The position numbers and the translations under genes are program-made. Positions 37,574-46,380 of a DNA stretch of 64,000 nucleotides are shown here, in pieces. A model generated the notes under the pieces. The model worked only from the letters and a program-made list of their open reading frames with translations. It did no database searches and was not told where the DNA came from. Numbering within the stretch: the stretch's first letter is position 1; every line of letters starts with the position of its first letter. The DNA comes from Flammeovirgaceae bacterium BBD 1991-12 (GTDB lineage: Bacteria; Bacteroidota; Bacteroidia; Cytophagales; Cyclobacteriaceae): NCBI GenBank assembly GCA_001657315.1, contig LYSV01000014.1, positions 1 to 64,000 on the forward strand. The letters are read 5' to 3'.

Positions 37574-38524
37574 TTAATTTCCATAAGTTCCTGAGTCTGG
37601 GAAAAAGCTATTCCATGCCCAATCATATACAATCGTACCTGGGATCATATTTCCGTTCTTATCCTCTGCCCAGGCAGTATATCCGGATTCATCAAAATGG
37701 ATGAGGAGTTCCTGATCCTCCAGGGTGTACTCCATAGGAGAATCTCCCTCAAATAGTTTTTCAAAGGGCAGGAATATTGATGAAGATCCCAGTTCAACAC
37801 CCAATCCTAAATTTTGAATTTGATGAATGGTATTGCGTTCCGGTGGATATTCCTTATCGGGTGCCCAGGTATTGTAATACTGTTTCTGATACACTAAACC
37901 TGGAAATACAGCTTCTGAAGTATCATTATTAATGAGCAGTTTGGTATCGGGGTATTTACTTTTCCAAAAAGCCCAGGTGCTTTGAATTGAGGGAAGGGGA
38001 GTTAAGCGTTCACCCTCGAGTTCTCCATAGATGGCCTTACAGGACAATTGGTTCCATACTGTGTTCGTTTTTCTATCTACGATCAATAAATTATTATCCC
38101 AAAGTGCTCTTCCAAAATCAAAACCTGATTTATCTCCATTAATATTTCCTTCGAAAATACGTGCTGAGCCCACAAGTGGACACCAGGTTAGCAGGTAATT
38201 ATTTGAATCAACAAATAGGTTGGCCACCTCAAAACCTGATAAGTAAGTTAATGGAACTGCAAGTTGGGTATCTTCAAATGCGATGCCAAGCACCAGTTCA
38301 TTACTATCTATTTCAATAATATCTGGTTCTGAAATTTCCAATTTATCTAACCCTTTATCGATAGGCATATCAAGTTCAATAGGTTCTCTACCTGGCCAAT
38401 TTTGAGCCAATAATTTTATGGTTTCAATTCTATCCTCAGATACTGCTTTGTCCAGGCTACTCTGTTTGCATGATAAAAGTGTAATCGATATTATAAGCAG
38501 AAATATTAGATTTAAATTTTTCAT
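37574..38524 (-). CDS. DUF3179-domain lipoprotein
   Basis: The start at 38524 is chosen because MKNLNLIFLLIISITLLSCK is a clean lipoprotein signal. The longer frame adds 35 untypical residues. The 316-residue product has the DUF3179 core: LVLGIAFEDTQLAVPLTYLS, WCPLVGSARIFEGNINGD, FGRALWDNNLLIVDRKTNTV and WNQLSCKAIYGELEGERL with the conserved Cys. The family is widespread in marine bacteria. Its activity is not known to me. Confidence 0.78.
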   Translation of the reverse strand: MKNLNLIFLLIISITLLSCKQSSLDKAVSEDRIETIKLLAQNWPGREPIELDMPIDKGLDKLEISEPDIIEIDSNELVLGIAFEDTQLAVPLTYLSGFEVANLFVDSNNYLLTWCPLVGSARIFEGNINGDKSGFDFGRALWDNNLLIVDRKTNTVWNQLSCKAIYGELEGERLTPLPSIQSTWAFWKSKYPDTKLLINNDTSEAVFPGLVYQKQYYNTWAPDKEYPPERNTIHQIQNLGLGVELGSSSIFLPFEKLFEGDSPMEYTLEDQELLIHFDESGYTAWAEDKNGNMIPGTIVYDWAWNSFFPDSGTYGN

Positions 38525-38778
38525 ATTATCACAATTTGCGCATAGCATAGCCATAAATTTTAATGCAATGAACTTAACTGAATATAAAGGTACTGTGACC
38601 GAGGAAAGAAAAATTGTAAAAATCGGCACACTTAATGTTAGAATTACGATCTGCGCATAACGTCCCGGCTAAAATCTCAGGCTGATCGTCTGTTTTTGAT
38701 TTAATAGTATCTGATTCAACTGCAACTCATTAGCCTATGGATTATTAGCGTCTGTTATCTGTAGCCCTTTTTCTTGTT

Positions 38779-39030
38779 CTAATTATTAAGGGCAGTAGAG
38801 AGCCCAGCTAATAGTAAAAGTTCAAAAATCAGGAGTCCTTTGAAGTTCTGATGCATTACATCCAAAGGCATCAAAACCTGGCTCTTATGTTCGAGCTGGT
38901 ATATCAAGTTGATTGTTCCAGGACCTAAGTTTGTCTGTTGTTGAGTTCGTCTATAAATCGTTACAAGGTCTCCTGATTGAACTGTTTGTTGAATAGGGTT
39001 TCGATAATCTTCAAACAGATCATCATCCAT
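38779..39030 (-). pseudogene. N-terminally truncated gene stub with one membrane segment
   Basis: The 83-codon frame reads as protein (MDDDLFEDYRNPIQQTVQSG; LVTIYRRTQQQTNLGPG) and ends in a membrane helix (FKGLLIFELLLLAGLSTAL). The frame stays open upstream for about 11 more codons without a start, then hits a stop, so it looks like the tail of a DUF3592-like membrane protein cut at its 5' end. GTTAGAC, matching the integron core consensus GTTRRRY, lies at about 39054 next to the break. Confidence 0.4.
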
Positions 39031-39078
39031 AATTTCAAACTTCGCCCCACTAGTTAGACGCCATTAGATTTTTCACTG

Positions 39079-39918
39079 TCAATTCAGTTGGAATGAGGAT
39101 TCAAAATTATCCAGATCCTGCAGGTTGAAATTGTAAAAATCGGAAGTGATGCCCTTGTCCCTCAGAAACTGTGTGGGTGTGATCCCGGCAAATTGTTTAA
39201 AGTCTTTGATAAAGTGAGACTGATCGTAATAATCATTTTCCAACGCAATGCGTGTCAGGGAAGGAGCTGCACTATTCATCATATCCAGGGCAGCCTTGTT
39301 AAACCGCATGATCTTTTTGTAGTAATTTGGGCTCAACCCCACTTGCTGAATGAAGAGTTTTCTGAATCCCCGATTCGAAAGACACAAGATATCACTTAAT
39401 TCATCCATATTGAGTTGGTTATTCTTTAGTAGAGAAACCGCAGTTGGCAGTCGTTTATCAATTTGATGCAATGCTATCCGACTTAAGATAAAATTCTCCG
39501 CTGCTTCGAATGTAGACTCAAGGTCTGGTTGAGAAAGCAGTTGATCTCGAAAGGACTCAAAATCGCTAGCTTTAAAGAACAAATCACAACTCGATATAGT
39601 GTTATGTAATTCACCCATGGGAATCCCTTTGAAGTAATACATACCAAATGGATTGAACTGAATATTCAAAAACTTAAGGGGTCTGACATGTTTCATCGCA
39701 ACTGTACTGCTGCATGATGTCCCAAGAATCGATGATTTGCGAGTGTTGTTCAACCAAAGCTTTTCACCAGTTAAAGAAATGCTTAAGTTACTGGTTGCAT
39801 TGGGGAAAATAGCGATCCACTTATCTGTTAGATGTTGTTCGTCTAAGTCGATGTACGCAATGAAATTAACAATTTGCCTTAGTTTGGGATTTTTCGGTAT
39901 GTGGATTTGCTGAGGCAT
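39079..39918 (-). CDS. AraC-family transcriptional regulator
   Basis: Start taken at MPQQIHIPK (39918). The longer frame adds 18 residues of low quality. The C-terminal about 100 residues form the double HTH of AraC proteins: MDELSDILCLSNRGFRKLFI, QQVGLSPNYYKKIMRFNKA, then YYDQSHFIKDFKQFAGITPT. The N-terminal about 150 residues resemble the DUF6597-type sensor (GEKLWLNNTRKSSILG; VRPLKFLNIQFNPFGMYYF). Target genes are unknown. It is a single-gene unit in the cassette-like block. Confidence 0.85.
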   Translation of the reverse strand: MPQQIHIPKNPKLRQIVNFIAYIDLDEQHLTDKWIAIFPNATSNLSISLTGEKLWLNNTRKSSILGTSCSSTVAMKHVRPLKFLNIQFNPFGMYYFKGIPMGELHNTISSCDLFFKASDFESFRDQLLSQPDLESTFEAAENFILSRIALHQIDKRLPTAVSLLKNNQLNMDELSDILCLSNRGFRKLFIQQVGLSPNYYKKIMRFNKAALDMMNSAAPSLTRIALENDYYDQSHFIKDFKQFAGITPTQFLRDKGITSDFYNFNLQDLDNFESSFQLN

Positions 39919-40164
39919 CTTAATTGCATAGAATGTTGCCCGTAACGTCTGTGTATGGTGCGAGTGCGTCACACATTACATATCACTTACAATGTAGTGA
40001 ATCTACCTTAAAGCCACAAGGTGCCAGATCAAACAACCAACCCAGATAATGTAGCGGTAAGATGATCGCGATTCTAAGCCTCCAAAAAGCTTCAAAGAGG
40101 TGGATGAACGGGCGAGTTTACCCTAAGATTTCAAAAAGCCTGGTCGCACATGCGTACCGGCTGT

Positions 40165-40287
40165 TTATCCGCTTGGAGAAGCAAAAATTTCAAATTCATT
40201 AGTTGTGGGATTATAATACCAAATTTTAGCCGGCTCAAATGGATCCATTGGTGTATAAGTTAATTCAACAAATGTGAAGATCAGCAT
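40165..40287 (-). pseudogene. 40-codon 3' gene stub
   Basis: The frame reads FVELTYTPMDPFEP, then AKIWYYNPTTNEFEIFASPS before TAA at 40165-40167. This is a plausible protein C-terminus. It begins 7 bp from the dispersed repeat at 40294-40326, as if the rest was replaced. The remainder of the 39973-40502 spacer holds only the repeats listed. Confidence 0.35.
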
Positions 40288-40293
40288 CGGTAG

Positions 40294-40378
40294 GATCGTT
40301 TTCGTCTGCAAGAAAATTGCTGGTAATGTTCAGTATAACAAGTGTGGCCTACCGATAGGCGGCTACGCTTTGTTATAC
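40294..40378. repeat. Dispersed repeat copy 2 plus inverted-repeat spacer
   Basis: 40294-40326 is the second copy of the 33-bp repeat. Next to it GTATAACA (40333-40340) and TGTTATAC (40371-40378) form the outer stem, and CCTA/TAGG (40348-40351, 40356-40359) the inner stem, of an attC-like fold downstream of the sigma-factor gene. Confidence 0.5.
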
Positions 40379-40502
40379 ATTTTGTTGGCGATAGTTATTC
40401 TTCGCATTCAAATATTTGTTTAACCTTGGAGAATTACCTTTCGGAGTCCCCCGAAAGTTTGCAGGGGACCCGATATTTTATATACTGTATTTTTAAAATG
40501 TG

Positions 40503-41723
40503 TTATCGACCCGCTTTTTCTAATTTGTTATTAATCAATTCTTTTTCATTTTCCTTGGTTGCGAATTCAATGGCTTTGTTCAAGTACTCTGTTTCTTTTT
40601 CGATATTATTATTCATATGGTAAAGTTCAGCCAATAAACAGAAATAGTGGTGGTTATCTTTTAATTCCAATTTATGGGCCTCCTGAATAGCTTCATCAAC
40701 GGAATTCGCCTGTGCAAGGGCGTATGTCCGGTTCATAGCGATGATAGGTGAATATTCTATGGTGAGCAACTTATTATATAACTGTAATATATTATTCCAT
40801 TTTCCTTCGGTTTCTTCGGTATGCCAATAAGCAATTGCAGCTTCAAGATGATACTTTGTAACAATATTCCCCTCAGCAGAAAGGTTAAGATATTTTCTGC
40901 CTTTTTGAATAAGATCTTTATTCCATTCTCCCTTATCCTGTTCATGATACAAAAGATCACCGTTTTCTCCGGATGTCCTTGCATCCAGTCTGGAAGCATG
41001 GAAACACATTAAGGCTATCAGGGCGTATATTTTTTGTTTTGGAAAGATCTTTTGCTCAGACAGGAAAAGGCTGAGTCGCATGGCTTCCCAACATATTTCA
41101 TATCGGATGTTTTTTTCATTGGCACTGCTGTAGTACCCTTCATTAAACATCAAATAGATAACTCTTAGTACATTATCAAGTCTTGCAACATACTGGTTTG
41201 AGGTAAGATCCGTTTCTACCCGATCACGTTCTTTGATAGCTTTTTTAGCTCTGTATATTTTTTTGTTAATAGTTTCTTTATTTGACAGGAGTGCTTTGGC
41301 AATCTCTTCAATACTAAAACCACACAAAATCCTTAAGGCAATGCAAAGCTGAGATTCGCTATTGAGTTCAGGGTCGCAGAGCACAAATATCATCTGAAGC
41401 TGACTATCTTCAATTATTTTGTCAGTAATTTCTGCGATGTTAACTTGCTGATTTCCAGCACCTAATTTAGGGGTGATCTTTTCATCATAGATCTTTTGTC
41501 TTCTGTAATGTTCGTTTAACAGATTCTGAGCTACTTTCCTGAGCCAGGCTTTTGGAAATTTGGGAACACCTTTATGAGACCAGGCTTTCAGGGCTCTGAG
41601 AAAAGTATCGGATACAATATCTTCTGCTAACTGCAGGTCAGTTAATCCATAATAATTGCTGAGTACAGCGATCAGGTTGCTGTACTCAGACTTAAATATA
41701 CCGGACAGTTGTTTGTCGTCCAT
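40503..41723 (-). CDS. ECF42-like sigma factor with C-terminal TPR-like extension
   Basis: The 406-residue product has sigma region 2 (YYGLTDLQLAEDIVSDTFLR, ALKAWSHKGVPKFPKAWLRK), region 4 (CIALRILCGFSIEEIAKALL, SNKETINKKIYRAKKAIKER) and a long C-terminal extension (VIYLMFNEGYYSS; ALIALMCFHASRLDAR; YNKLLTIEYSPIIAMNRTYA) as in the SigJ/ECF42 group. It follows a DGPF (YCII-related) protein gene by 30 bp, the typical ECF42 partner. The extension is thought to control activity without a separate anti-sigma factor. A paralogous module lies at 59368-60972. Confidence 0.88.
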   Translation of the reverse strand: MDDKQLSGIFKSEYSNLIAVLSNYYGLTDLQLAEDIVSDTFLRALKAWSHKGVPKFPKAWLRKVAQNLLNEHYRRQKIYDEKITPKLGAGNQQVNIAEITDKIIEDSQLQMIFVLCDPELNSESQLCIALRILCGFSIEEIAKALLSNKETINKKIYRAKKAIKERDRVETDLTSNQYVARLDNVLRVIYLMFNEGYYSSANEKNIRYEICWEAMRLSLFLSEQKIFPKQKIYALIALMCFHASRLDARTSGENGDLLYHEQDKGEWNKDLIQKGRKYLNLSAEGNIVTKYHLEAAIAYWHTEETEGKWNNILQLYNKLLTIEYSPIIAMNRTYALAQANSVDEAIQEAHKLELKDNHHYFCLLAELYHMNNNIEKETEYLNKAIEFATKENEKELINNKLEKAGR

Positions 41724-41753
41724 AATAACTGCGTTGTCCAGTTAAACAGAGCA

Positions 41754-42104
41754 CTACATTCCATCAAGGATCATAATGTCTCTGACTTCTACTTTACCGC
41801 CGTTACTCAATGCAGGGCAACCTTTACCAAGCTGGATGGCTTCTTCAATAGAATCTGCCGCTACGATAATATAACCTCCCACAATCTCCTTAACTTCTGC
41901 ATAGGGTCCATCTGTAATGGATCCATCTGCATGCATGGTTTTTCCTTCAAAGCCAAGCGCTTCTCCCGGATTTTTGAGTTTGCCTTTTGCGCCAATTCCT
42001 CCCATCCAATCCTGCCAGGCTTTAACCTCTTCCTGTAATTGATCAGGAGTCGGTTCAAAATCCGGATTTGGTTCACTGTGGAATAGCATCATAAAATTTC
42101 TCAT
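41754..42104 (-). CDS. YCII-related DGPF-domain protein
   Basis: Start taken at MRNFMMLFHSEPN (42104), where the domain begins. The 116-residue product has the DGPF-like motif ITDGPYAEVKEIVGGYIIVA and a C-terminal LGKGCPALSNGGKVEVR. Such small proteins are co-encoded with ECF42 sigma factors. Their biochemical role is unknown, and a small-molecule sensing or enzymatic role is suggested by the muconolactone-isomerase-like fold. It is upstream of the sigma gene by 30 bp. Confidence 0.85.
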   Translation of the reverse strand: MRNFMMLFHSEPNPDFEPTPDQLQEEVKAWQDWMGGIGAKGKLKNPGEALGFEGKTMHADGSITDGPYAEVKEIVGGYIIVAADSIEEAIQLGKGCPALSNGGKVEVRDIMILDGM

Positions 42105-42321
42105 GTCTTTTGTTTTTAATGAATAAAGAATAAGCATTCATATTCATAATGATCGGGAACCTGGAAATTGGACAACAATCTAATTTTTTTCTGTCTATGA
42201 CCAAAAAATTGGCGCACTATATGGTCGCTCCTGTCTTGTGCATTGCTGGCTTCCCGCTCACGGTAGCATGATGATGTCGTAGCTGACAACAGGAAGCTAA
42301 TGCATTATACACATTGTTTAG

Positions 42322-42978
42322 CTACAGCCTTTTTAATTTTGTCATTGAATATTTTCGTTCAACCGCTTCCCCTGTTTTACTTTTTACCTGCTCTGTCCTA
42401 TCCGTAGAGTCAATAATTCTTAAAGTTGTCGTTCCCACAAGGTCTTTGATCTCACTTCTTCCATACAGTTTAAACATTTCCCCAACAACAGGAAGTTTTT
42501 GCATAAATTCCCTGTCGCCATAAGTAAGCACACAGATCCCGTCAGGTTTCAATGTTCTCTCGATTTCACTAATCAGTTTCAAAGGATCTGACCAAAAATA
42601 AATCGTGTTCACACTCATTATTCTATCGAAAAACTTGTCTTTATAAGGTATATTTTCTCCGTCATAAAGCTCAAACTTTGCCTGTTTCGTAGAATTCGCA
42701 GTTTGTGCTTCATCCCACATTGTTTCCGAAATCTCCAGACCGTAATATTTGATCTCTTTCGCTGCCCCCATTAGTTCGTCTAAATGCCCACAATTGCCAT
42801 GTCCAAGTTCCAATACTAAGTTTTTATCTTTCAATTCGAGAAATTCGATCGAGTTTGATATCATTCCGATATTCGTCTCATTCAAATTTTTTCCTATTTC
42901 AATTCCAGTCTCTCCATATGGACATGCCAATTGTTTTTCCAGCTCACGAATTTCCTTTTCCGTTAATTCACTTTTCAT
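42322..42978 (-). CDS. Class I SAM-dependent methyltransferase
   Basis: The 218-residue product carries motif I in a slightly altered form (NLVLELGHGNCGHLDEL), the acidic strand-2 end (YYGLEISETMWDEA), and FDRIMSVNTIYFWSDPLKLI followed by RTLKPDGICVLTYGDREF, as in small-molecule methyltransferases. Substrate unknown. The gene after it on the same strand is separated by 180 bp of spacer with a short inverted repeat near 42290-42320. Confidence 0.8.
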   Translation of the reverse strand: MKSELTEKEIRELEKQLACPYGETGIEIGKNLNETNIGMISNSIEFLELKDKNLVLELGHGNCGHLDELMGAAKEIKYYGLEISETMWDEAQTANSTKQAKFELYDGENIPYKDKFFDRIMSVNTIYFWSDPLKLISEIERTLKPDGICVLTYGDREFMQKLPVVGEMFKLYGRSEIKDLVGTTTLRIIDSTDRTEQVKSKTGEAVERKYSMTKLKRL

Positions 42979-43083
42979 TTTTTTGGTTGTATTTACTTTG
43001 CCAATATGATAAAGCCCGGATTACAACCTATTCCAGGATCAGCACGCATGACGCTTTCGCTGTATGCGCACTGATTGGTTTGT

Positions 43084-43110
43084 ATAAACGACCGTTTTAA
43101 TGGCGTTTAT
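43084..43110. repeat. Inverted-repeat spacer after the esterase gene
   Basis: ATAAACG (43084-43090) and CGTTTAT (43104-43110) form a perfect 7-bp stem with a 13-nt loop. It lies in the gap between the methyltransferase and esterase genes, as at other junctions of the block. Confidence 0.4.
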
Positions 43111-43125
43111 TTTTCGTTATAGCCT

Positions 43126-43935
43126 TTATATTCGTTCCAAGATAAAATTTACTAATGGGCTATCCTCTTGTCCCATCTTATGCACTATTTGGTAGTGGTT
43201 CTGTTTTGGATATTCGTAGTATTCTATTGGAGTTTTTAATCTGTTTTCGGTATACAGGTTTTTAGATTGTTCAATAAAGAAATTAGTTTCTTCAGATCCA
43301 ACGCTCAGTAAAACAGGACATTTGAAAGCAGATAAGTTTTTGTTTGACACACTATAAAATTCCACATCATCTTCATTCAATTGCAAAACCTCATTAAGGT
43401 AACTGTTTTTTACCGACTCCAAATTGAATATACCACTGAGACTACAAATTACCCTAACAGTTGACCTCAAATTCTCATTCATTAGATAGGTCATTAAAGC
43501 CAGGTGTCCTCCTGCGGAATGTCCACAGAGTATAAGCTCATTTGAGGAACCACTGTAACCAGATGCTTCCTTTTGAACCCAAGATATGGAAGCAGTTATA
43601 TCGTTTAAGACCGTTCCCATGTCTACAGTGGGAATAAGGCGGTAGTTAACAATACAGGTTGTTATATTATTTTTGACAAAAGGTTCAGCAATGAAGCTAT
43701 AGCTTCTCTTATCCAACGCACGCCAATAACCTCCATGAATAAATATTAAGATTGGGGAATTGGGCAAGTTAGAAGGAAAGATGTCCAGCGTTTGTAGTGG
43801 AGCTTCTCCATATCTTTCATCTAAATAACACACGTAGTTTTCTCGTATTCTTTCGGATTCATTTTCATTAATGTCCAGAAAAAATTGAAAATTGGGATGG
43901 CGCGACCGAAGATCTAATTGGTTATCCGGAGTCAT
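43126..43935 (-). CDS. Alpha/beta-hydrolase esterase, kynurenine-formamidase-like
   Basis: Start taken at MTPDNQLDLRSRHP (43935). The product (269 residues) has the oxyanion motif FIHGGYWRALDK, the nucleophile elbow ILCGHSAGGHLALM, an acid region VLLSVGSEETNFF, and a catalytic-His region YPKQNHYQIVH. The HGGYW motif and order fit the kynurenine formamidase / esterase D-like group, but no tryptophan-degradation neighbour is seen, so specificity is open. Confidence 0.75.
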   Translation of the reverse strand: MTPDNQLDLRSRHPNFQFFLDINENESERIRENYVCYLDERYGEAPLQTLDIFPSNLPNSPILIFIHGGYWRALDKRSYSFIAEPFVKNNITTCIVNYRLIPTVDMGTVLNDITASISWVQKEASGYSGSSNELILCGHSAGGHLALMTYLMNENLRSTVRVICSLSGIFNLESVKNSYLNEVLQLNEDDVEFYSVSNKNLSAFKCPVLLSVGSEETNFFIEQSKNLYTENRLKTPIEYYEYPKQNHYQIVHKMGQEDSPLVNFILERI

Positions 43936-44061
43936 GGTATTTTTTATGAAACGTACATCAGGCAAAACGTATCGCTTATGTCCAAATCCGGATTTAAATT
44001 TAACTGATTATTCTTGCTCTAAAACTTCTCTGTCTAAAGTTTCGATTTCGCTCTTTAAACT

Positions 44062-44160
44062 CTACTCAATATTCTCGTCTTTCCAGGTTCCTGAGGTTCC
44101 GGCGTTGCAACTTTGAAGTCCAAATGTCGTCAGGATGGCTAAAAGAATTAGTTGTTTCAT
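44062..44160 (-). pseudogene. Interrupted small lipoprotein
   Basis: ATG at 44160 begins MKQLILLAILTTFGLQSC, a clean lipoprotein signal, then NAGTSGTWKDENIE and a TAG (44062-44064). The same frame goes on with SLKSEIETLDREVLEQE before the next stop. It is either a tiny lipoprotein or, more likely, a gene cut short by a nonsense mutation. Confidence 0.4.
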
Positions 44161-44186
44161 TCTTATCTTTTTGCTTTTTTAATGGT

Positions 44187-44225
44187 ACCTAACAATCCAG
44201 CTATAAAGTGTAGGAATGGTTAGGT
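44187..44225 (-). repeat. attC-like element with consensus core sites
   Basis: Read on the minus strand, ACCTAAC (44225-44219) fits the integron R'' consensus RYYYAAC and GTTAGGT (44193-44187) fits R' GTTRRRY. The arms pair further (CATTCC against GGATTG with one unpaired base) around a loop of about 14 nt. It lies just downstream of the DUF2200 gene, where an attC site would be. At 39 bp it is shorter than most described attC sites. Confidence 0.45.
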
Positions 44226-44266
44226 TGGTCAGGTATATTCTTTAGAGCCATTATTGGCACCAGTTT

Positions 44267-44638
44267 TTATTTCTTTTCTACTCTTAAAATCTTCTCCATT
44301 TTACGACCTTTCGCTAATTCATCTACCAGCTTGTCCAGATATCTTACTTGCCGGGTCAATGAATTATCAATTTCTTCAATTCGATAACCACATATTACAC
44401 CTTTTATCAGGTGAGCATTTGGATTTAGGTCTGCTTGTTGAAAGAAGGCTTCAAAAGTTGCCTTTTGACTGATAAATTTTTGTAATCTACCTTCATCAAA
44501 TCCTGTCAACCACTCTATTACCTGGTGAAGTTCTTCTTTTGTTCTTCCTTTTTTCTCCACCTTCGTTATGTAATGCGGATAAACAGAAGCAAAAGTCATT
44601 TTTGCCATTCGTTCGTTATGTTCAGCGGTTACTTTCAT
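44267..44638 (-). CDS. DUF2200-family protein
   Basis: The 123-residue product matches the DUF2200 family over its full length: MAKMTFASVYPHYITKVEKK, KGRTKEELHQVIEWLTGFDE, NPNAHLIKGVICGYRIEEID and a helical C-terminus. The family is small, cytoplasmic and uncharacterised, and typically found as single genes in accessory regions of Bacteroidota. It is flanked by inverted repeats on both sides. Confidence 0.8.
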   Translation of the reverse strand: MKVTAEHNERMAKMTFASVYPHYITKVEKKGRTKEELHQVIEWLTGFDEGRLQKFISQKATFEAFFQQADLNPNAHLIKGVICGYRIEEIDNSLTRQVRYLDKLVDELAKGRKMEKILRVEKK

Positions 44639-44659
44639 GTCATTCTTTCAATTGGTACC

Positions 44660-44705
44660 AACGTTTGGTATAAACTGCATTAAAAAGCAGTTTATACCAA
44701 ACGTT
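44660..44705. repeat. Perfect 19-bp inverted repeat between DUF2200 and PhzF genes
   Basis: AACGTTTGGTATAAACTGC (44660-44678) and its exact reverse complement (44687-44705) flank an 8-nt AT-rich loop. It separates two same-strand genes and includes the ACGTT ends seen at other junctions. It could fold as an attC-like cruciform or act as a terminator for the PhzF gene. Confidence 0.7.
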
Positions 44706-44715
44706 AGCGATAGTT

Positions 44716-45504
44716 TTATTCTGTCCATAAGTTTCCGATCGAATATGTTTTCGCTTTTCCGCCTATTATTACCCTGTCTTTTTTGTTTTGGCAATATAGT
44801 TTCCCAACTCTATCAGAAATTTGTATGGCATTTAACTTGTTCTTTCCGAGCCTTAATGACCAAAATGGAATTAATGAGCAATGTGCTGAACCTGTTACCG
44901 GGTCTTCCAAAATTGACGCCTGGGGTGTAAAAAACCTTGACACAAAATCACAACTTTCTCCTTTTGCTGTCACAATTACTCCACCTGGGTCAAGATTTAT
45001 TTGGTCAAATACCTGTCTGTCCACTTTGATATTCTCAATCTCTTGCTCCGTACCGTAAACCAACATATAGTCTCTTGATTTGTAAACTTCTACAGGTGCT
45101 GTATTTAGTGACTTTCCAATTATATCAGGTAGCTCTGAAGGAACTGGCATGCGTGACGGGAAGTCTAAATTATACAGATCGTTTTTTTTTGACACAGTTA
45201 AATCCCCACTCTGTGTTTCAAAGATTATTTCGTCTTTAGGATAGTTTAATATTGACTTTAGGCAATGGGCAGTGGCAAGTGTTGCGTGTCCACATAAATC
45301 CATTTCAATTTCTGGAGTAAACCACCGTAAATGTATTTTATCACCTCTATCAACAAAAAATGCTGTTTCTGCAACCGCATTTTCTTTAGTTATTTTTAAT
45401 AATGTATGATCAGGTAACCAATCATTTAAAGGAACAACACAGGCGGGGTTTCCTCCGAATGTTTTATCTGTAAATGCATCTATTTGATAGAGTTCAAGTT
45501 TCAT
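44716..45504 (-). CDS. PhzF-family isomerase/epimerase
   Basis: The 262-residue product has the PhzF core: YQIDAFTDKTFGGNPACVVP, ENAVAETAFFVDRGDKIHLR, WFTPEIEMDLCGHATLATAH and DPVTGSAHCSLIPFWSLRLG. The conserved Glu (NAVAET) used as general acid/base in PhzF is present. Members include phenazine isomerase and many enzymes of unknown substrate. No phenazine genes are near, so substrate is unknown. It is a single-gene unit between two inverted repeats. Confidence 0.85.
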   Translation of the reverse strand: MKLELYQIDAFTDKTFGGNPACVVPLNDWLPDHTLLKITKENAVAETAFFVDRGDKIHLRWFTPEIEMDLCGHATLATAHCLKSILNYPKDEIIFETQSGDLTVSKKNDLYNLDFPSRMPVPSELPDIIGKSLNTAPVEVYKSRDYMLVYGTEQEIENIKVDRQVFDQINLDPGGVIVTAKGESCDFVSRFFTPQASILEDPVTGSAHCSLIPFWSLRLGKNKLNAIQISDRVGKLYCQNKKDRVIIGGKAKTYSIGNLWTE

Positions 45505-45521
45505 TTTTGCTCGCTCCCAGG

Positions 45522-45545
45522 AATTACCGCCAACGGTCGGTAATT
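45522..45545. repeat. Inverted repeat upstream of the PhzF gene
   Basis: AATTACCG (45522-45529) and CGGTAATT (45538-45545) form a perfect 8-bp stem. On the minus strand the unit reads CGTTGGCGGTAATTCC just before the PhzF start, similar to GTTACGGGCAAC before the AraC gene. Confidence 0.45.
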
Positions 45546-45756
45546 TCTAATTTTGTTTTCAAAGGAATAATTATTTTTAAGATTGTTACTTCAGGTTTTC
45601 CATTCCAACTTTCAGTCGCCTCGGGTAATGTGATCATTTCTATTTAAGTATTGTTTTTAGAGTTGCAAGCAACAAAAAAGAAATAAAACCTGCTAAAAAG
45701 AAATGTTTACAGATGTGAAATTTAATAAGTTTTAACCTTTATTGTAAGCCGTTTTT

Positions 45757-46338
45757 TTATCTAAATTGATTTGGTCTTTTTCCCCTGGCAGCCAATCGTG
45801 CTATTTCTTCAATTCTCTTTTTTCTTGTTTCAGTTCTTTTAGCAGTTACAACCCAATGCAACATTACTTTTTTAATTGATTTTGACTGGTACTGAAAAAA
45901 TTTCATTGAACTTTCATTTTTATTCAATGCAATGCTTAGATCCTCTGGTATGATCAATTCTTCAACATCATCCATCAGTGACCATGTCCCATTTTGTTTG
46001 GCAGTTTCTACGCTGTCAAAACCTGCTTTTGTCATTAGGTTGTTTTGGATGAGTCTGGCAACTTTTTCCTTGTTTATTTTTGACCATGTGCTATTAGGTT
46101 TTCTTCTGCTGAAATATTGCATATATCGTTCTTTGTCAATAGTCTTTTTAGTACCATCTATCCATCCAAAGCAAAGTGCTTCATCAACTGCTTCACTCCA
46201 GCTAACAGAAGCAACTTTTGTTGATAACTTAAAATAAACAAGCCAAACAGACTGTTTTGACCGATGATTTTTTTCTAACCATTTTCGCCAATCTGTTCGG
46301 CCTTTAGGACAATATGTTTCTATTTCCTTTTTAGGCAT
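45757..46338 (-). CDS. YdeI/OmpD-associated family protein
   Basis: The 193-residue product has the family's N-terminal block (RTDWRKWLEKNHRSKQSVWL; VSWSEAVDEALCFGWIDGTK; RYMQYFSRRKPNSTWSKINK) and the C-terminal helical domain (FFQYQSKSIKKVMLHWVVTA). It is a cytoplasmic protein of unknown function, common as single genes in Bacteroidota and Firmicutes. It lies 42 bp from the epoxide-hydrolase-like gene on the same strand. Confidence 0.82.
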   Translation of the reverse strand: MPKKEIETYCPKGRTDWRKWLEKNHRSKQSVWLVYFKLSTKVASVSWSEAVDEALCFGWIDGTKKTIDKERYMQYFSRRKPNSTWSKINKEKVARLIQNNLMTKAGFDSVETAKQNGTWSLMDDVEELIIPEDLSIALNKNESSMKFFQYQSKSIKKVMLHWVVTAKRTETRKKRIEEIARLAARGKRPNQFR

Positions 46339-46380
46339 AACAGTCCTTTACTTGAAACGCTAGTGGGACCAGGTGGCCGC

